The translations under genes and the position numbers were made by a program. Shown piece after piece: positions 1 to 10,340 of a stretch of 64,000 bases of DNA (positions within the stretch are counted from its first letter, which is position 1; every line of letters starts with the position of its first letter). The notes beneath the pieces were generated by a model. That model worked only from the letters and a program-made list of their open reading frames with translations, had not been told where the DNA came from and ran no database searches. Origin of the DNA: Blepharisma japonicum (taxonomy: Eukaryota; Ciliophora; Heterotrichea; Heterotrichida; Blepharismidae); contig CATKHK010000007.1 in NCBI GenBank assembly GCA_949751835.1, positions 496,001 through 560,000 of the forward strand. Reading direction: 5' to 3'.

Positions 1-64
1 TTTTTTAATTTAGATCTTTCCTAATTCCCATAGTTTCTTGTTGATTAATGAAAACAAACTATAA

Positions 65-3000
65 ATGTTTATTTATATCAGATTTTTGCTTTCCCTCATT
101 ATTCTTACAGAAAGCTTGAAATCAGTCAAAATACCAAAAACTGATACTCCTCCAAATGCAAGAAAATTTTCATCATCTACTTATGATAAAAAACATAACA
201 GAATGATTATTTTTGCCGGTTCTTCAGATCAAAGGGAGTATTACAACGACATTTGATGCTTCCAATTTAATAGCTCCGAATGATTGCAACTAAATCCAGC
301 AACACCTATTTTTCCTGCTCCGCGCATTAGCCCAGCTCTTTTTTATGATGAAAATGAAAATCGTATAATAATATTTGGGGGAAAAACCTACCTAGGTATT
401 GCGTCTGATATTTGAAGCTTCAATTTAGATTATTTTACTGTACATTTTATTATAGTGGGAGCAAATATCTTTAAAAGGGTCAACAATTAGCCCAACATCA
501 TTTGCTGCTTATTGCTCCTTTATTTGGAATAATAAACCTTATCATGCAATATTTGGAGGCGAATCTACTGACTCTGTGCATACGCGATTATATTTGTAAT
601 TATCATTTAGACTTGAATTTGAAAACATGACTAGTTCGATCATGCCGAATTGTGGAAGCCCTCCTACTACAACTCAAAATCAAATGGCTTTTTATAAGGA
701 TTCTATTTATGCATGGGGAGGTTTTGGATCGGATCTTTTATATGACACAAACCTATATGTTTATAGCTTAAATTCCCAGGTATGAAATATTGTTAAAATA
801 GATGGAAGCATCCCTCCAGGAAGAATTTATCATTTCATACTAGTGTATTCTACCTTTTTATACATTTTTCCTGGATTTAATTATAACTATGATGAAGATG
901 AAACCGACATATGAAGAATTAATTTAGACAGTCTAAAAAACTGAGAACTAGTAAATTATACCTCAAATTCTGATACAACTCCTAGAGGATCTGCTATAAG
1001 TATTTTTGTTGACTCTATAGTATACCAGTTTAGTGGATCTACCATAACAAATGACTTGATTTCTATTGATTTATCTTTATCCACGCCTCATTTTATTACA
1101 ATTTCTGCTCCATGAGTTTCTCCACCTTCAAGGATGCGATTTTCAATGGCTTTGGTGAATACAAATATTATTGTTTATGGAGGAATGGGAAATAATGGAG
1201 AGCTGTAATTTTCAATTAGATATAACGACTTATGAGTGTTTGACCTACTAAAAGAAACTTGGAAATCAATTGAATCTTCAGGATTACCATCAGCAAGATC
1301 AGGGCAAGCTACAGCCCAAAGTCTGTTTGGCATGGCTATTTTTGGAGGTGAAAATGATAATGGTTTGCTCAATGATTTTTATATTTTTTCACTAGCGCTG
1401 CAAACATGATTCTCAATTTCTATAGCTGCTACCAATTATCCTAGCCCCAGAAAAGGAGCCTGCATGTATTTTATTGATCTTTATATATTCTTATTTGGAG
1501 GGATAACAAAAACAGGCACAGTTAATGACGTATGGATGTTCAATCTATATGAATTAACTTGAACAGAATTAACACCTCATGATAGCAAAGCCCCTCCTCT
1601 TGCTTGACATCAATGCATTGCAGAGTATAAAGACTCAGGCTATAATTATTATGCATTTTTTGGACAACTTAGTAATGGGATGCCAAATAAATACTTATAC
1701 AGATTTAACATTGCTTCTAGGGATTGGGAGTTTATCACTGCTTTAAGTGATAAAGTTGGTGTATCTCCAAGCGAAGCGACAGCAGCTCTTTTTCCAGATT
1801 ATATTATCATAATTGGTGGAGAATTTGGCGACTATTATGTCTCTGATTCAATTACTGCTTTTAATATTAAAAATTTTACAATTGTATCTCAAGAATCAAT
1901 GGGAATTCGTTTATTTGCTCATCAGTCTGTATATTTTACTGATAAACTCTACATTTTTGGAGGAGGTTTGGCAATAAATACGCTCCTTACTGGGAAATTG
2001 ACTTCTTCTACATTGTATAAAATCAGCTTTGAAGACTCAACTATTCAATATCCATGCAGTTTAGGATCATATAAAAATAATTCTGAGTGTTTAATATGTC
2101 AGCCTGGCAGCTATTCATCAGATTATGATTCTTCTGGATGCACAAAATGCCCTGCAGGGACTTTTCTCAACAGATATGGAGCTCAAGCTCAATCTTTGTG
2201 CGTCCCATGTCTTTCAGGAAGCTATTCTGATGAGCCTGGGGCGAGCTTATGCAAGAATTGTCCCGCGGGGATGCATTGCGAAATTGGAAGCACGAACCCA
2301 ATTCCTGAATATTTTATATCCTCTGTGTCTTCAAAACAGCCATCTTCTTATAAAGGAGGAGCTGGGACTGTTAGCTATTGGACTACAATTTTTGAAATTA
2401 TAATTGGGGTTTTCATTTTTCTTTTAATTTTATGCTCAATGCTTAACAAACAATTTTGAAACTCAATCGCAAAAGCTGATATGTTTGATACTCAGCATAA
2501 TAAAGATAATGAGCCAATGTGAAAAAGAAAAACATCAATCGGAGGATTTTTCTCAATAGTTGGGAAATTTTGAGCGGTTTTCCTAGTACTTTTATTAATT
2601 CTGCAAAGGATTTATGATAATATTATAGAAACAACGTCTCTCATCCCTATACTTAATCTTGCACAAGAAGCAGGAAAAATATCAGCAGACATATTGGTAG
2701 TTATAACACTATATAATTATGGAGGATCTTGTGTGCAAAATGGAGTTTGTGTAAATGGAGTGTCAATATCTTGAAATAATACAGTTAATGATTATACTAC
2801 TTTAGAGTGCGAATTAATAGACAAAAATTGTTTTGTTTTTTCTACTTGCAAATCTTGTACTTTATCTTCCAGCTCAAGTCTGAAATTGGGGTTATCTGAG
2901 AGCAATAGTTATGCAAGCTATTTTTCAGTGAATATAACATCAGATTCTTGAGTTCCAGGAGAGTCTAGCTCTTATGCTACTAATATATATCCTCCTAAGG

Positions 3001-3518
3001 GCTATTTTTTTATTGGTTCAGATCCTACATCTGTGAATTTTATTATGACTTCTTGTGTAATTTATATATAGTTATTTTTATCTGATTCTTCAACATGAAA
3101 AAATAATCAAACTGGATATTTAGTTTCCTTTGGTAGCACAGTACTTGGATCAACGAAAACGGCTGAGATGATGACTTTTAACAGATACTTCAGCATTCTT
3201 GTCAATTTCGAAATTGATCTTTCAGGGTTGTTAATAGTAAGAACCACTGCTATGGATTTTTTGCTTTTTTTAAGTAGTGCCTTTGGAGCAGTTAGTGGAT
3301 TGCTAGGGTTCGTTGGATGATTTATGGAAAAATTTGAAGAGTTTTGCGGTGAAAAAAAGGAAAAATTTCAAAAAAAGATTGAAATTCGAGAGCTAGCCAA
3401 AAATGCCTCTAAATTTGTTGCAATTTTCCAAAAGCTCTATGTTAACAAAAATGCAAGTAAAGACTCGACTATTGATTTCGAAAATCGACATTTAAATGAT
3501 TATTATGCTGATAATTAA
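65..3518 (+). CDS. Kelch-repeat, cysteine-rich, multi-pass membrane protein (1130 aa)
   Basis: Five exons joined by tiny introns at 440-455 (16 nt), 596-610, 1205-1219 and 3057-3071 (15 nt each), with many in-frame TGA read as Trp. The start gives a signal peptide (MFIYIRFLLSLIILTES). Residues about 30-700 hold roughly ten kelch-type repeats with FGG cores and W/Y pairs, expected to form beta-propellers. A cysteine-rich stretch follows (CxxCxPGSY, CPAGTF, CPAGMHC), like the GCC2/GCC3 ephrin-receptor-like repeats. Then come hydrophobic segments near residues 760-780 and 800-820, a Cys-rich extracellular-type loop, another hydrophobic segment near 1050 and a short charged tail. Probably a surface or secretory-pathway protein that binds ligand through the propeller. 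This architecture is common in ciliates; the function is unknown. Gene structure is firm because all frames close exactly. Confidence 0.85.
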
Positions 3519-3647
3519 TTCAATGGCTTACTTACTTATATTTTTTCAAATTTGATTATAAAAATAATGACAGCTTAAAAAATTAATATTTAACATTATA
3601 TAAGAAGGCAAATAGCTAATACTTTACCTTTTTACTTATGCAATTAT

Positions 3648-4859
3648 CTAGGAAGCAAGTAATTGAAACACTTTGCTCTCTAATTCTTCAAGCTCTTTTA
3701 AAGTGACTTTATTCTCTGTACCTATTAATGCTAGAGTTGTTTTATTTCCAGATTTATCTCAATATTTTATTCATTCACATGCTTTCAATTTGCTTCTGTA
3801 TCCTTCTTTTTTTGGTGAATTTTTATTTATAATATTAGGTGGAGGTGTTTTGCTTCTTGGTGTTAATTGTGGCTGAAATGTGCATTCACTAATTTCCGCT
3901 TTAGTTTTTTCTTCTTGTCTTGCCTTCACTTTTTCGTCTTTTTCCAAAATTGATTTAATGCCTTTTTCATACAAATTTATATCTCAAGATTTCCTTGGCT
4001 TGCTAATTCTTTTATTTATTCTTTCGACTTTTCATTTGTATTTTTTCATTGGCTTTTCATAATTTCTTTCAATAAAATGCTCGAATTCTTCATTATTTAA
4101 TGTTTTTGAGACTTTCGATTCCTCTTCATTTATATTTTCGGGAATTTTAATTATTCTGTTTCTTCAATTATGAGCAAGCTCATTTGCATTATTATTTATA
4201 GTAGGCTTAAATGAGTGGGATCTTTCATGAATATTTTCAATTCCTTTTTCTTTTTGTTTTTTATGAATTATCCCACTGTAGTAGAGATAGTCTGAAGTGT
4301 TATCTGGTCTTGGCATATTTCACTTATTGATTTTTGGAGAAAAGCTTGGAATTTCTTCTTTGATATCCTTGCGTATTGTCTCTATTTTTTCAACTTTTTC
4401 TTTGTGAACCCTTAACAGTCTATTTTCAACTTTTTCATCTGTAATAGGGCACATAGACCTTGAAGCTTCATTTATCTGAGGTATATGCTGAGGCTCAAAT
4501 GGTACTTGATTTTTCGTATCAAAATATTGTTTGACTCTTTCTTCCCATGCTCCAATAGGACTCTGGTATCCATCAGGTGTATATGATTTTTTTGAATTAT
4601 AACTATCCTGAGTCGGTTGATAAGAATTATTTTCTGCTTTTCCAGGACTATCACACGACCAAAAATCATTATCATCTTGGCCTTTATTTATTATCCGATT
4701 TTTTATTATTCATTTGCTTCTTGCATTAATTTTAGGAACATTTCTAATTTCTTCGATTTCTTTAGCACTTCTTTCCTTGCTTGCAGATTCTATCATTTCT
4801 TGTTTTTTTAGCTTCGCTAAGATTCCTCTTTCATATAAACTGCTATTAGCGATATTCAT
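3648..4859 (-). CDS. Charged protein with F-x-P-x-I/L motifs (403 aa)
   Basis: One exon from ATG at 4859 to TAG at 3648-3650, with several TGA codons read as Trp. No named domain recognised. Rich in Lys, Glu, Asn and Ser. It carries spaced motifs of the type FSPKINKW, FKPTINNN and TFQPQLTPR. Such 'F-x-P-x-I/L' repeats are frequent in protist axoneme, basal-body and cortex proteins of unknown function, so a cytoskeletal role is an inference. It converges on the kelch gene with a 129 bp gap and lies 34 bp downstream of the coiled-coil gene at 4894-5361 on the same strand. Confidence 0.75.
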
Positions 4860-4893
4860 CTAATAAAATTCGTTTATCTATTTAATTAGTTAA

Positions 4894-5361
4894 CTATGGC
4901 TCATTTCCAACTTGGCTTTCTAATTCGCTTATTCTTCTTTGGAGTGCCAAAAGCTGCTGTTGTAAAGCTGTTTTTTCTCCTTTAAGTTGAGTAATTTGTT
5001 GCTGCAGCCTGCTATTTTCAGCTTTTTGATGTGAAAAATGTCTTTTCATTTCTTCTTCAACACGGTTAATTTCACTCATCAAGCTTTTTCTAACATCATT
5101 AATTTTCATGTTTAAAACATTTTCCAAAGTATCTTTTTCTGAACGAAGGATTTGGACTTCTTTTTTGTGAAAATTCATTTCTTCAGTTATTGATCTGATC
5201 ATTTCTTCTAAACTTAAAAGCTTTCCTTTTAAAGAAGCTGAGCCAGATGTAGACTGAGTGCCAACTAGAGAGGCAGCAGAGCCTTGAGTGTTTAAGGTTC
5301 GGGTATTTGGAGAAGCAGCTTCATCAAAACCTGGGCGAAAAGAGTTACCTGCACTTCTCAT
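4894..5361 (-). CDS. Small coiled-coil protein (155 aa)
   Basis: Intact single exon ending in TAG. The first 45 residues are Ser/Thr/Gly/Ala-rich and likely disordered. From about residue 48 to 150 there is an almost unbroken heptad pattern (LLSLEEMIRSITEEM, then LQQQITQLKGEKTALQQQLL) typical of a long parallel coiled coil. There is no catalytic motif. A structural or adaptor role on the cytoskeleton is plausible but inferred. No specific family recognised. Confidence 0.75.
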   Translation of the reverse strand: MRSAGNSFRPGFDEAASPNTRTLNTQGSAASLVGTQSTSGSASLKGKLLSLEEMIRSITEEMNFHKKEVQILRSEKDTLENVLNMKINDVRKSLMSEINRVEEEMKRHFSHQKAENSRLQQQITQLKGEKTALQQQLLALQRRISELESQVGNEP

Positions 5362-5422
5362 TTTTATGAGATTATTTTAAGATCAAAAACAGTTATGTTA
5401 AAGCTAAATATGAAAATATAAT

Positions 5423-6067
5423 TTATATAACTCTTTGTCGTATTTCTTGCATAGGAATATATTGATAAGTTGAGGGTTGTGGGGCTCTGAAAGACTGGCC
5501 TGTATTTTCTTGCAAAGGAACATATTGAAATATTGGTGGCTCTTGAGCCATTGATGGTAATGAGATACGTTCCTGAGCCAAGAGAAGCTCATGAAATTTT
5601 TTTGCATGACAAGAGAATAGTGAAAACATTGAAAAAATAATAATTGAGCAAATTCCAAAAAACCCACACAAAATCATAAAAAATGCGAAGATTCCTTTAT
5701 ATGTCCCGCAAGTATCATACATTTCTTTTGTGCATTCAAAATTTTCTAAATATATAAAAAACACAAGAAATCCTATTAGACAGCACACACTTGATCCTCC
5801 GCTGGAAGCTGCAACGCCAAATAATATTGTTTTATAAACCTCAGCAGTAGATATATTGCTCCTTTTTGAAACTTTAATGCCTGCATATCCCAGTAAGGGA
5901 AGAAAGAAAAAGAATACAGTAAAGCTAGCAAGACCACCAATTCCATATATCAGAAATATAAATAGGCCGGGTATTGAATAAGCTAAAATCATAATGATTG
6001 CTTCACATTTTACTATAGACTTATATCTTGCAATATTTCTTTCTATTTCCATTCTATTGCTCTCCAT
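5423..6067 (-). CDS. Four-helix membrane protein, paralogue A (214 aa)
   Basis: Intact exon. Four hydrophobic segments lie at about residues 22-45, 48-66, 85-108 and 125-150, with a Cys-containing loop (ECTKEMYDTCG) between the third and fourth. The N-terminus (RNIARYKSIVKCEAI) and a C-terminal tail with two QYVPLQ/QYIPMQ-type motifs match the neighbour at 6167-6721. The tail is cytoplasmic-like and Pro/Gln-rich. The tetraspan layout is visible, but the canonical tetraspanin CCG motif is absent, so I do not call it a tetraspanin. Member of a local three-gene family; function unknown. Confidence 0.75.
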   Translation of the reverse strand: MESNRMEIERNIARYKSIVKCEAIIMILAYSIPGLFIFLIYGIGGLASFTVFFFFLPLLGYAGIKVSKRSNISTAEVYKTILFGVAASSGGSSVCCLIGFLVFFIYLENFECTKEMYDTCGTYKGIFAFFMILCGFFGICSIIIFSMFSLFSCHAKKFHELLLAQERISLPSMAQEPPIFQYVPLQENTGQSFRAPQPSTYQYIPMQEIRQRVI

Positions 6068-6166
6068 ATTTTATTATTTTTTATACTCTTCAAGATATTT
6101 TATAAATTTTGGTTCCTCGCATCAATAAAATTCAATTTATTATGATATTATTGATAAATATTATTT

Positions 6167-6721
6167 TTAAGCAATTACTTGCATAGGAACATATTGTGAA
6201 AAAGCAGCTTGTTGATGCAAAAGAGGCCTGTATCTATTTTCCTGGTTTTTAGTAATTAATCGAAACAAAATACATAGATCTCGATACAATGAATAGGACA
6301 ATACAAAAGTAATTATTGATGAAAGTCACATAAATCCAATTAAACAGCTAGAAATACTGCTTTTCCCTATATAAATTCCACAACTATAAAAAGCTTTAAA
6401 ACTTCTAAAATCAATAAAAATACATAAAGTTCCTATTGATGTTATAATGCTTGAAATTCCAGTTACAATGGTAGTAATTTTTAACGCTGATTTAAAACAT
6501 TTTGATTTAGATATATTGTTCTCTATTGATGCTTTTATTGCTGAAATTCCAAATAAAGGATAAAAGAAAAACAGTATCATGACACTAATTAATCCTCCTA
6601 TGCCATCAATAATCAAAATAAATATTCCAAACAGCGCATAAATAATCAGCATTAAAATTCCTTCTAACTTTACTTTTCATTTATATTTTGCAATATTTCT
6701 TTGAAAATCCTCATAATCCAT
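6167..6721 (-). CDS. Four-helix membrane protein, paralogue B (184 aa)
   Basis: Single exon from ATG 6721 to TAA 6167-6169; TGA codons at residue 14 and after the fourth helix start are Trp. It shares with the 5423-6067 product the N-terminal RNIAKYKW-K-K motif, the IGGL-FFFYPLFG-IKAS core, a Cys in the third loop (YSCGIYIG) and the C-terminal SQYVPMQ motif. About 100 bp separate the two coding regions, so a tandem duplication is the simplest origin. Function unknown. Confidence 0.75.
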
Positions 6722-6969
6722 CCTTATATGAAATATTTATATTCCAATCTCTTTAATTTGCAGCCACCTCTTTAATTTGTTTGCTTATATTTAAAAATAT
6801 GTTTTCATAAATTACCTTAAATATAATTCTAAAAATTTACATTTAAATACATGAAGACTCAGTTTCCTTTTACTCTCTAGCATTGCTCTAATAATTTTCT
6901 CTAAATTTAACTTTATCATGCTTGACGACCTTAAAAGCGATATTTCTAGCCATATTATAATTTCTGGGT

Positions 6970-7590
6970 ATGGGTATCTCACGTGATTCACGACACAAGC
7001 GTAGAAAGACAGGAGGTCGTATGCCTATTCATAAGAAAAAGAGAGCTTTTGAGAAGGCCAGACAACCAGCCATGACTAAGCTTGGTCCAAAACGTATTCA
7101 CCTAGTCCGTGGCCGTGGAGGAAACCAAAAATACAGAGCTCTTCGTTTAGATGCTGGAAACTTCTCCTGGGCAAGTCAAAATGTGACTATCAAAACCCGT
7201 ATTCTATGGGTCGTCTACAATGCCACAAATAACGAATTGGTCAGAACCAACACGATCACTAAAAACACCATCTTAGAAGTTGATGCCACTCCTTTCAAAG
7301 CCTTTTTCTATAAGACTTATGGTCAAGACTTAGGAAAAGTGAAGAAAGAAGAAACCGCTACAAGATCAGCTAAAGCCCAAGAAAAATGGGAAAAAATACA
7401 AAAGGAATGGGAAGAGAATTCGAAGGAAAAGAGAATCGACCCAACCTTGGAAAGCGATTTTAAGACTGGAAGACTTCTAGCTTGTATTACATCAAGACCT
7501 GGACAAAGTGGAAGAGCTGATGGATATATTTTGGAAGGAGAAGAGCTGGAGTTCTATAAGAAGAAACTTGAAAAGAAAAAGACTAAGTAA
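6970..7590 (+). CDS. RPS8: 40S ribosomal protein eS8 (206 aa)
   Basis: Intact exon of normal family length. The opening [17 protein letters not shown] and the following basic stretch ([19 protein letters not shown]) are hallmarks of eukaryotic eS8, a small-subunit protein near the base of the 40S particle. The middle ([33 protein letters not shown]) and the C-terminal [16 protein letters not shown] block are also conserved. All Trp codons are TGG, and the base composition is richer in C and G than the neighbours, as expected for a highly expressed gene. It splits the membrane-protein family on the minus strand. Confidence 0.97.
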   Translation: MGISRDSRHKRRKTGGRMPIHKKKRAFEKARQPAMTKLGPKRIHLVRGRGGNQKYRALRLDAGNFSWASQNVTIKTRILWVVYNATNNELVRTNTITKNTILEVDATPFKAFFYKTYGQDLGKVKKEETATRSAKAQEKWEKIQKEWEENSKEKRIDPTLESDFKTGRLLACITSRPGQSGRADGYILEGEELEFYKKKLEKKKTK

Positions 7591-7622
7591 GCTAAGTTCT
7601 TCATAGAATTATTTATTAAAAA

Positions 7623-8207
7623 TTAAGGGTTAATCAATGATGAGTAAGTGTTCATTTCAATGTATTCTTCAAGGTTTTTAGCAGTGCCTTGAAACATTGG
7701 TTTTGGGGATTCGGAATTTTGAGAAAGTTTTTCCTTTAAAAATGCAACATTTTTATGGGTTTCTGATATCAGCCACAATAATAGGGAAAAATATAAAAAG
7801 GCGATTCCTAAAAATAGTATTGATAAGTAATAAATAGCCTCGCTTAATGCGCATGAATCACTTTTTTCACAATAATAGCTTTGAAATAAATATAAAATAT
7901 AACAAAAGCGGGCAAACGATGCAATAAGAATCAATATTGAAAGAAACTTAAAGCACTTTAGAGCACCAAAATATATATAGGTGCTTGATGTATCTTCTGC
8001 TTTTGAAATTTTATACCCAAGATAGCTCATGACCAACAGTGGTGAGAACATAACTGAATATTGAGTAACAACTTTTAAGCTCTCAGACGAAATGAGCAAT
8101 ATAAACGGCAAACTAAAAATACAAAGATACAGTATTGCATCACATTTGAGAGAGCTTCTTAAGCTTTGCAGTGATTTGAGCACATAAAGGGTCTTGCCTG
8201 CCTCCAT
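7623..8207 (-). CDS. Four-helix membrane protein, paralogue C (194 aa)
   Basis: Single exon; the first ATG is at 8207 (the frame extends upstream only to a non-ATG codon and a stop). Four hydrophobic segments sit at about residues 24-42, 46-65, 82-107 and 125-150. The N-terminal SLRSSLKCDAILYL, the LGYKISK turn after helix 2 and a Cys pair in the third loop (YYCEKSDSCALS) resemble paralogues A and B, though divergence is larger. The C-terminal tail is Ser/Pro-rich and lacks a clear QYVPM motif. Function unknown. Confidence 0.72.
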   Translation of the reverse strand: MEAGKTLYVLKSLQSLRSSLKCDAILYLCIFSLPFILLISSESLKVVTQYSVMFSPLLVMSYLGYKISKAEDTSSTYIYFGALKCFKFLSILILIASFARFCYILYLFQSYYCEKSDSCALSEAIYYLSILFLGIAFLYFSLLLWLISETHKNVAFLKEKLSQNSESPKPMFQGTAKNLEEYIEMNTYSSLINP

Positions 8208-8225
8208 TTTATATGAATGAGCCAA

Positions 8226-8718
8226 AATGATTTAAAACTGCTCTTCTTATGATTTATATATATTAAGCAATCATCGATTTATATGTACTTATTATTTAAA
8301 TGCAAGAAGTTTGTTGATTGGATAATATTAAAATTTTTTCAATGCATAAATAAGTAGCGAAGAAATATATATTATCAATATAAAGTTATCTATATTGAGA
8401 TTGCTAATAGTTTTGTCGATATAATAGGTTTATTTGTTTTTAAATTTAAATTTAAAATGGACCTTTTTAGATTTTATCCAGCAAATTTGAAATAGCAAAA
8501 AATATTTTCATACCATTTTTAATTAATAAAAAAGATTAATAAAAATTCTAACATGTTTTAGATACAAGTCCTCCATAAAGCTTAAACTTATAATAATAAT
8601 AATAATTAACATATTATTTGAGCCATTAATGATATCAGCTCTTTTTTTCAATTTTTCATTTGCCGAATTTTCTATTTATTTACTATATAACTTAAATACA
8701 ATTGTTTAAAAATAACAA
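8226..8718. other. AT-rich intergenic gap
   Basis: About 490 bp between two divergent genes. Contains a short TAA microsatellite (about 8591-8608) and A/T runs. No ORF, tRNA box or structured RNA was recognised. Both flanking genes start here, so promoters must lie within it, but no motif can be named. Confidence 0.5.
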
Positions 8719-9708
8719 ATGTCAGAAAGCTTTAAGCCTTTGCATTTTGATGCATTAAACGTTGGGAAAATGATTAAAAGAACCAAAAGAAAATACTCTT
8801 GGAAATTTGAACTTGATGGAATTGTTTATACGCTGGATTTCTATGTTAGCAAGCTATCTGGAAAGAGAAAAATTCTTCTCAATGGAGAAATCAAATTAAA
8901 CACCAAAAATACAACCAATTTTTCTATATACCCCGTCAAAATTTATTCCCACAAATTATATATCCATCAAATTGGTGATAATCAATACGATCTCAGATTC
9001 GAAAATTTATCATTTGATGATTTATTAAAAGGCTTCGATGCTCCTAGCTTGAATTCTTGCAGAAGCCTCGGCTCACGTCACAGTTTGTTTAATTATTCAA
9101 ATACGCTCGAAGTCGCTCAAAGTTGACAAGAAAATTCAGGGACGATTTCCTTTGAAGAAAACAAAGAAGAACCAAATTGAGAAGCAAGAAAACAAAGCTA
9201 TGTTACCCCTTATAGGCTGCCGAGATTTTCACTGCAAAATATTCCAAGAAAGGAAAAAGTAGATATATATGAAGATCAAAAAAGGTTCAAAAGAGGATCA
9301 GGACCATCGCATGTGGTGACTGATGAATCTTTTGACGATTACATTCCAAAAGATGTATTTAATTCAAAATATAGAGATATTCATAATAAAAATCCATTTG
9401 AAACCGCTGAAACATTATCAAAAAGCCCAGAACAAAAGATTAAAGAGAATATTGAAATCGATTTATTAGATATAAATGCTTTAAACGAGCCAAAAGCAAA
9501 TGAAGCATCATTGCATAGTAGAGAAGTTCCAATTACTGGGAATGGATCATTAAATTATGTAGATAGATCAATTCCAAATACAAATGCATCAATGCAGCAA
9601 GGACCTTTTATGAACCAAATGGCTTCCACAATGGCATACAATCCATTTATGACAGGCTTAATGATGGGTCAATATCAGACTTTGAATCAATTTCAAAAAT
9701 CTTCATAA
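8719..9708 (+). CDS. Protein with FAIM-like N-terminal domain and NPF motifs (329 aa)
   Basis: One exon with three TGA read as Trp (first at 9124-9126). Residues 20-115 form a beta-rich unit with YSWKFELDGIVYTLDFYVSK, LSGKRKILLNGE and HQIGDNQYDLRFEN. This pattern of 'W-F-L-DG..., SGKR...NG, YDLRI' resembles the FAIM/beta-sandwich type domain found in many protist proteins. The rest is polar and likely disordered, with Asn-Pro-Phe tripeptides (KNPFE, YNPFM) and a Met/Gln-rich tail. NPF is the ligand of EH domains, so an endocytic adaptor is possible. Both assignments are inferences. Confidence 0.7.
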
Positions 9709-9779
9709 TTTCTATAATTTCATTACTGGCTTTTATTCATCTAAATTTAGAAATTTCTATTTTATTGTTATCACAAAGT

Positions 9780-10307
9780 TTAAACTTTATCTTGAAACTC
9801 TTCATAACCGCCATCTTCATCATTTTCTTTTGAAAACTTCTTCTCTAATTCGCTGACTATTTCATTAATAGCCAAACTTTCCTGTTTCTTATCAAATACT
9901 CCGGTAAAACTTCTTCTTTTCCAATAAGAAAGCTTAATTCTTAATCTTTCTTCTCTACTTGGCATTGGAATCTCATTTTTTGCCTGATCATTTCCTTGAT
10001 TCTGCTTTGTAAAAATTGGACCACTAAACAGAAATGCAGTCTCTAAATCGCTTTTCCTGCCCAATGGTGAATAACTTGTAGATCTCGGCCTTGGTGTTTC
10101 TGGAGGTGATCTTACAGTGTTTTGATTAGTATACGATGGATCGTTAGGAATTGTACTAACTATAATACTGTTGTCATGTGAAGGAATACTAATATCGTCA
10201 AAAGAATCTGCATCTTTAAATGTAAAAGCTGATGTGAGCTGGATATTTGTAGCTGGGCTTAATTGGTAGAGCTCTCTAAACTCTGGTTTGCATTGACAAC
10301 AACCCAT
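9780..10307 (-). CDS. Lipid-anchored protein of unknown function (175 aa)
   Basis: Intact exon. The start MGCCQCKPE is a textbook dual acylation signal: Gly2 for N-myristoylation with Cys3, Cys4 and Cys6 for palmitoylation, so membrane attachment is likely. The rest is polar, Ser/Pro-rich (SPPETPRPRSTSYSP) and ends in a charged helical stretch. No enzyme motif. It lies 33 bp downstream of the pseudo-protease gene on the same strand. Confidence 0.72.
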   Translation of the reverse strand: MGCCQCKPEFRELYQLSPATNIQLTSAFTFKDADSFDDISIPSHDNSIIVSTIPNDPSYTNQNTVRSPPETPRPRSTSYSPLGRKSDLETAFLFSGPIFTKQNQGNDQAKNEIPMPSREERLRIKLSYWKRRSFTGVFDKKQESLAINEIVSELEKKFSKENDEDGGYEEFQDKV

Positions 10308-10340
10308 AATTAAAATTTAATGTTTTGAGGTTTAACTAAA

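Noticed and set aside
65-3518. A chain of short ORFs that could be read as a broken kelch pseudogene
   Set aside because: Reading TGA as Trp and removing four 15-16 nt introns gives one continuous frame with kelch repeats throughout.
5423-6067. Classical tetraspanin
   Set aside because: Four helices and loop cysteines are present, but the CCG motif and loop spacing of tetraspanins are absent.
8591-8608. TAA microsatellite as a functional element
   Set aside because: Short and expected by chance in AT-rich spacer DNA.
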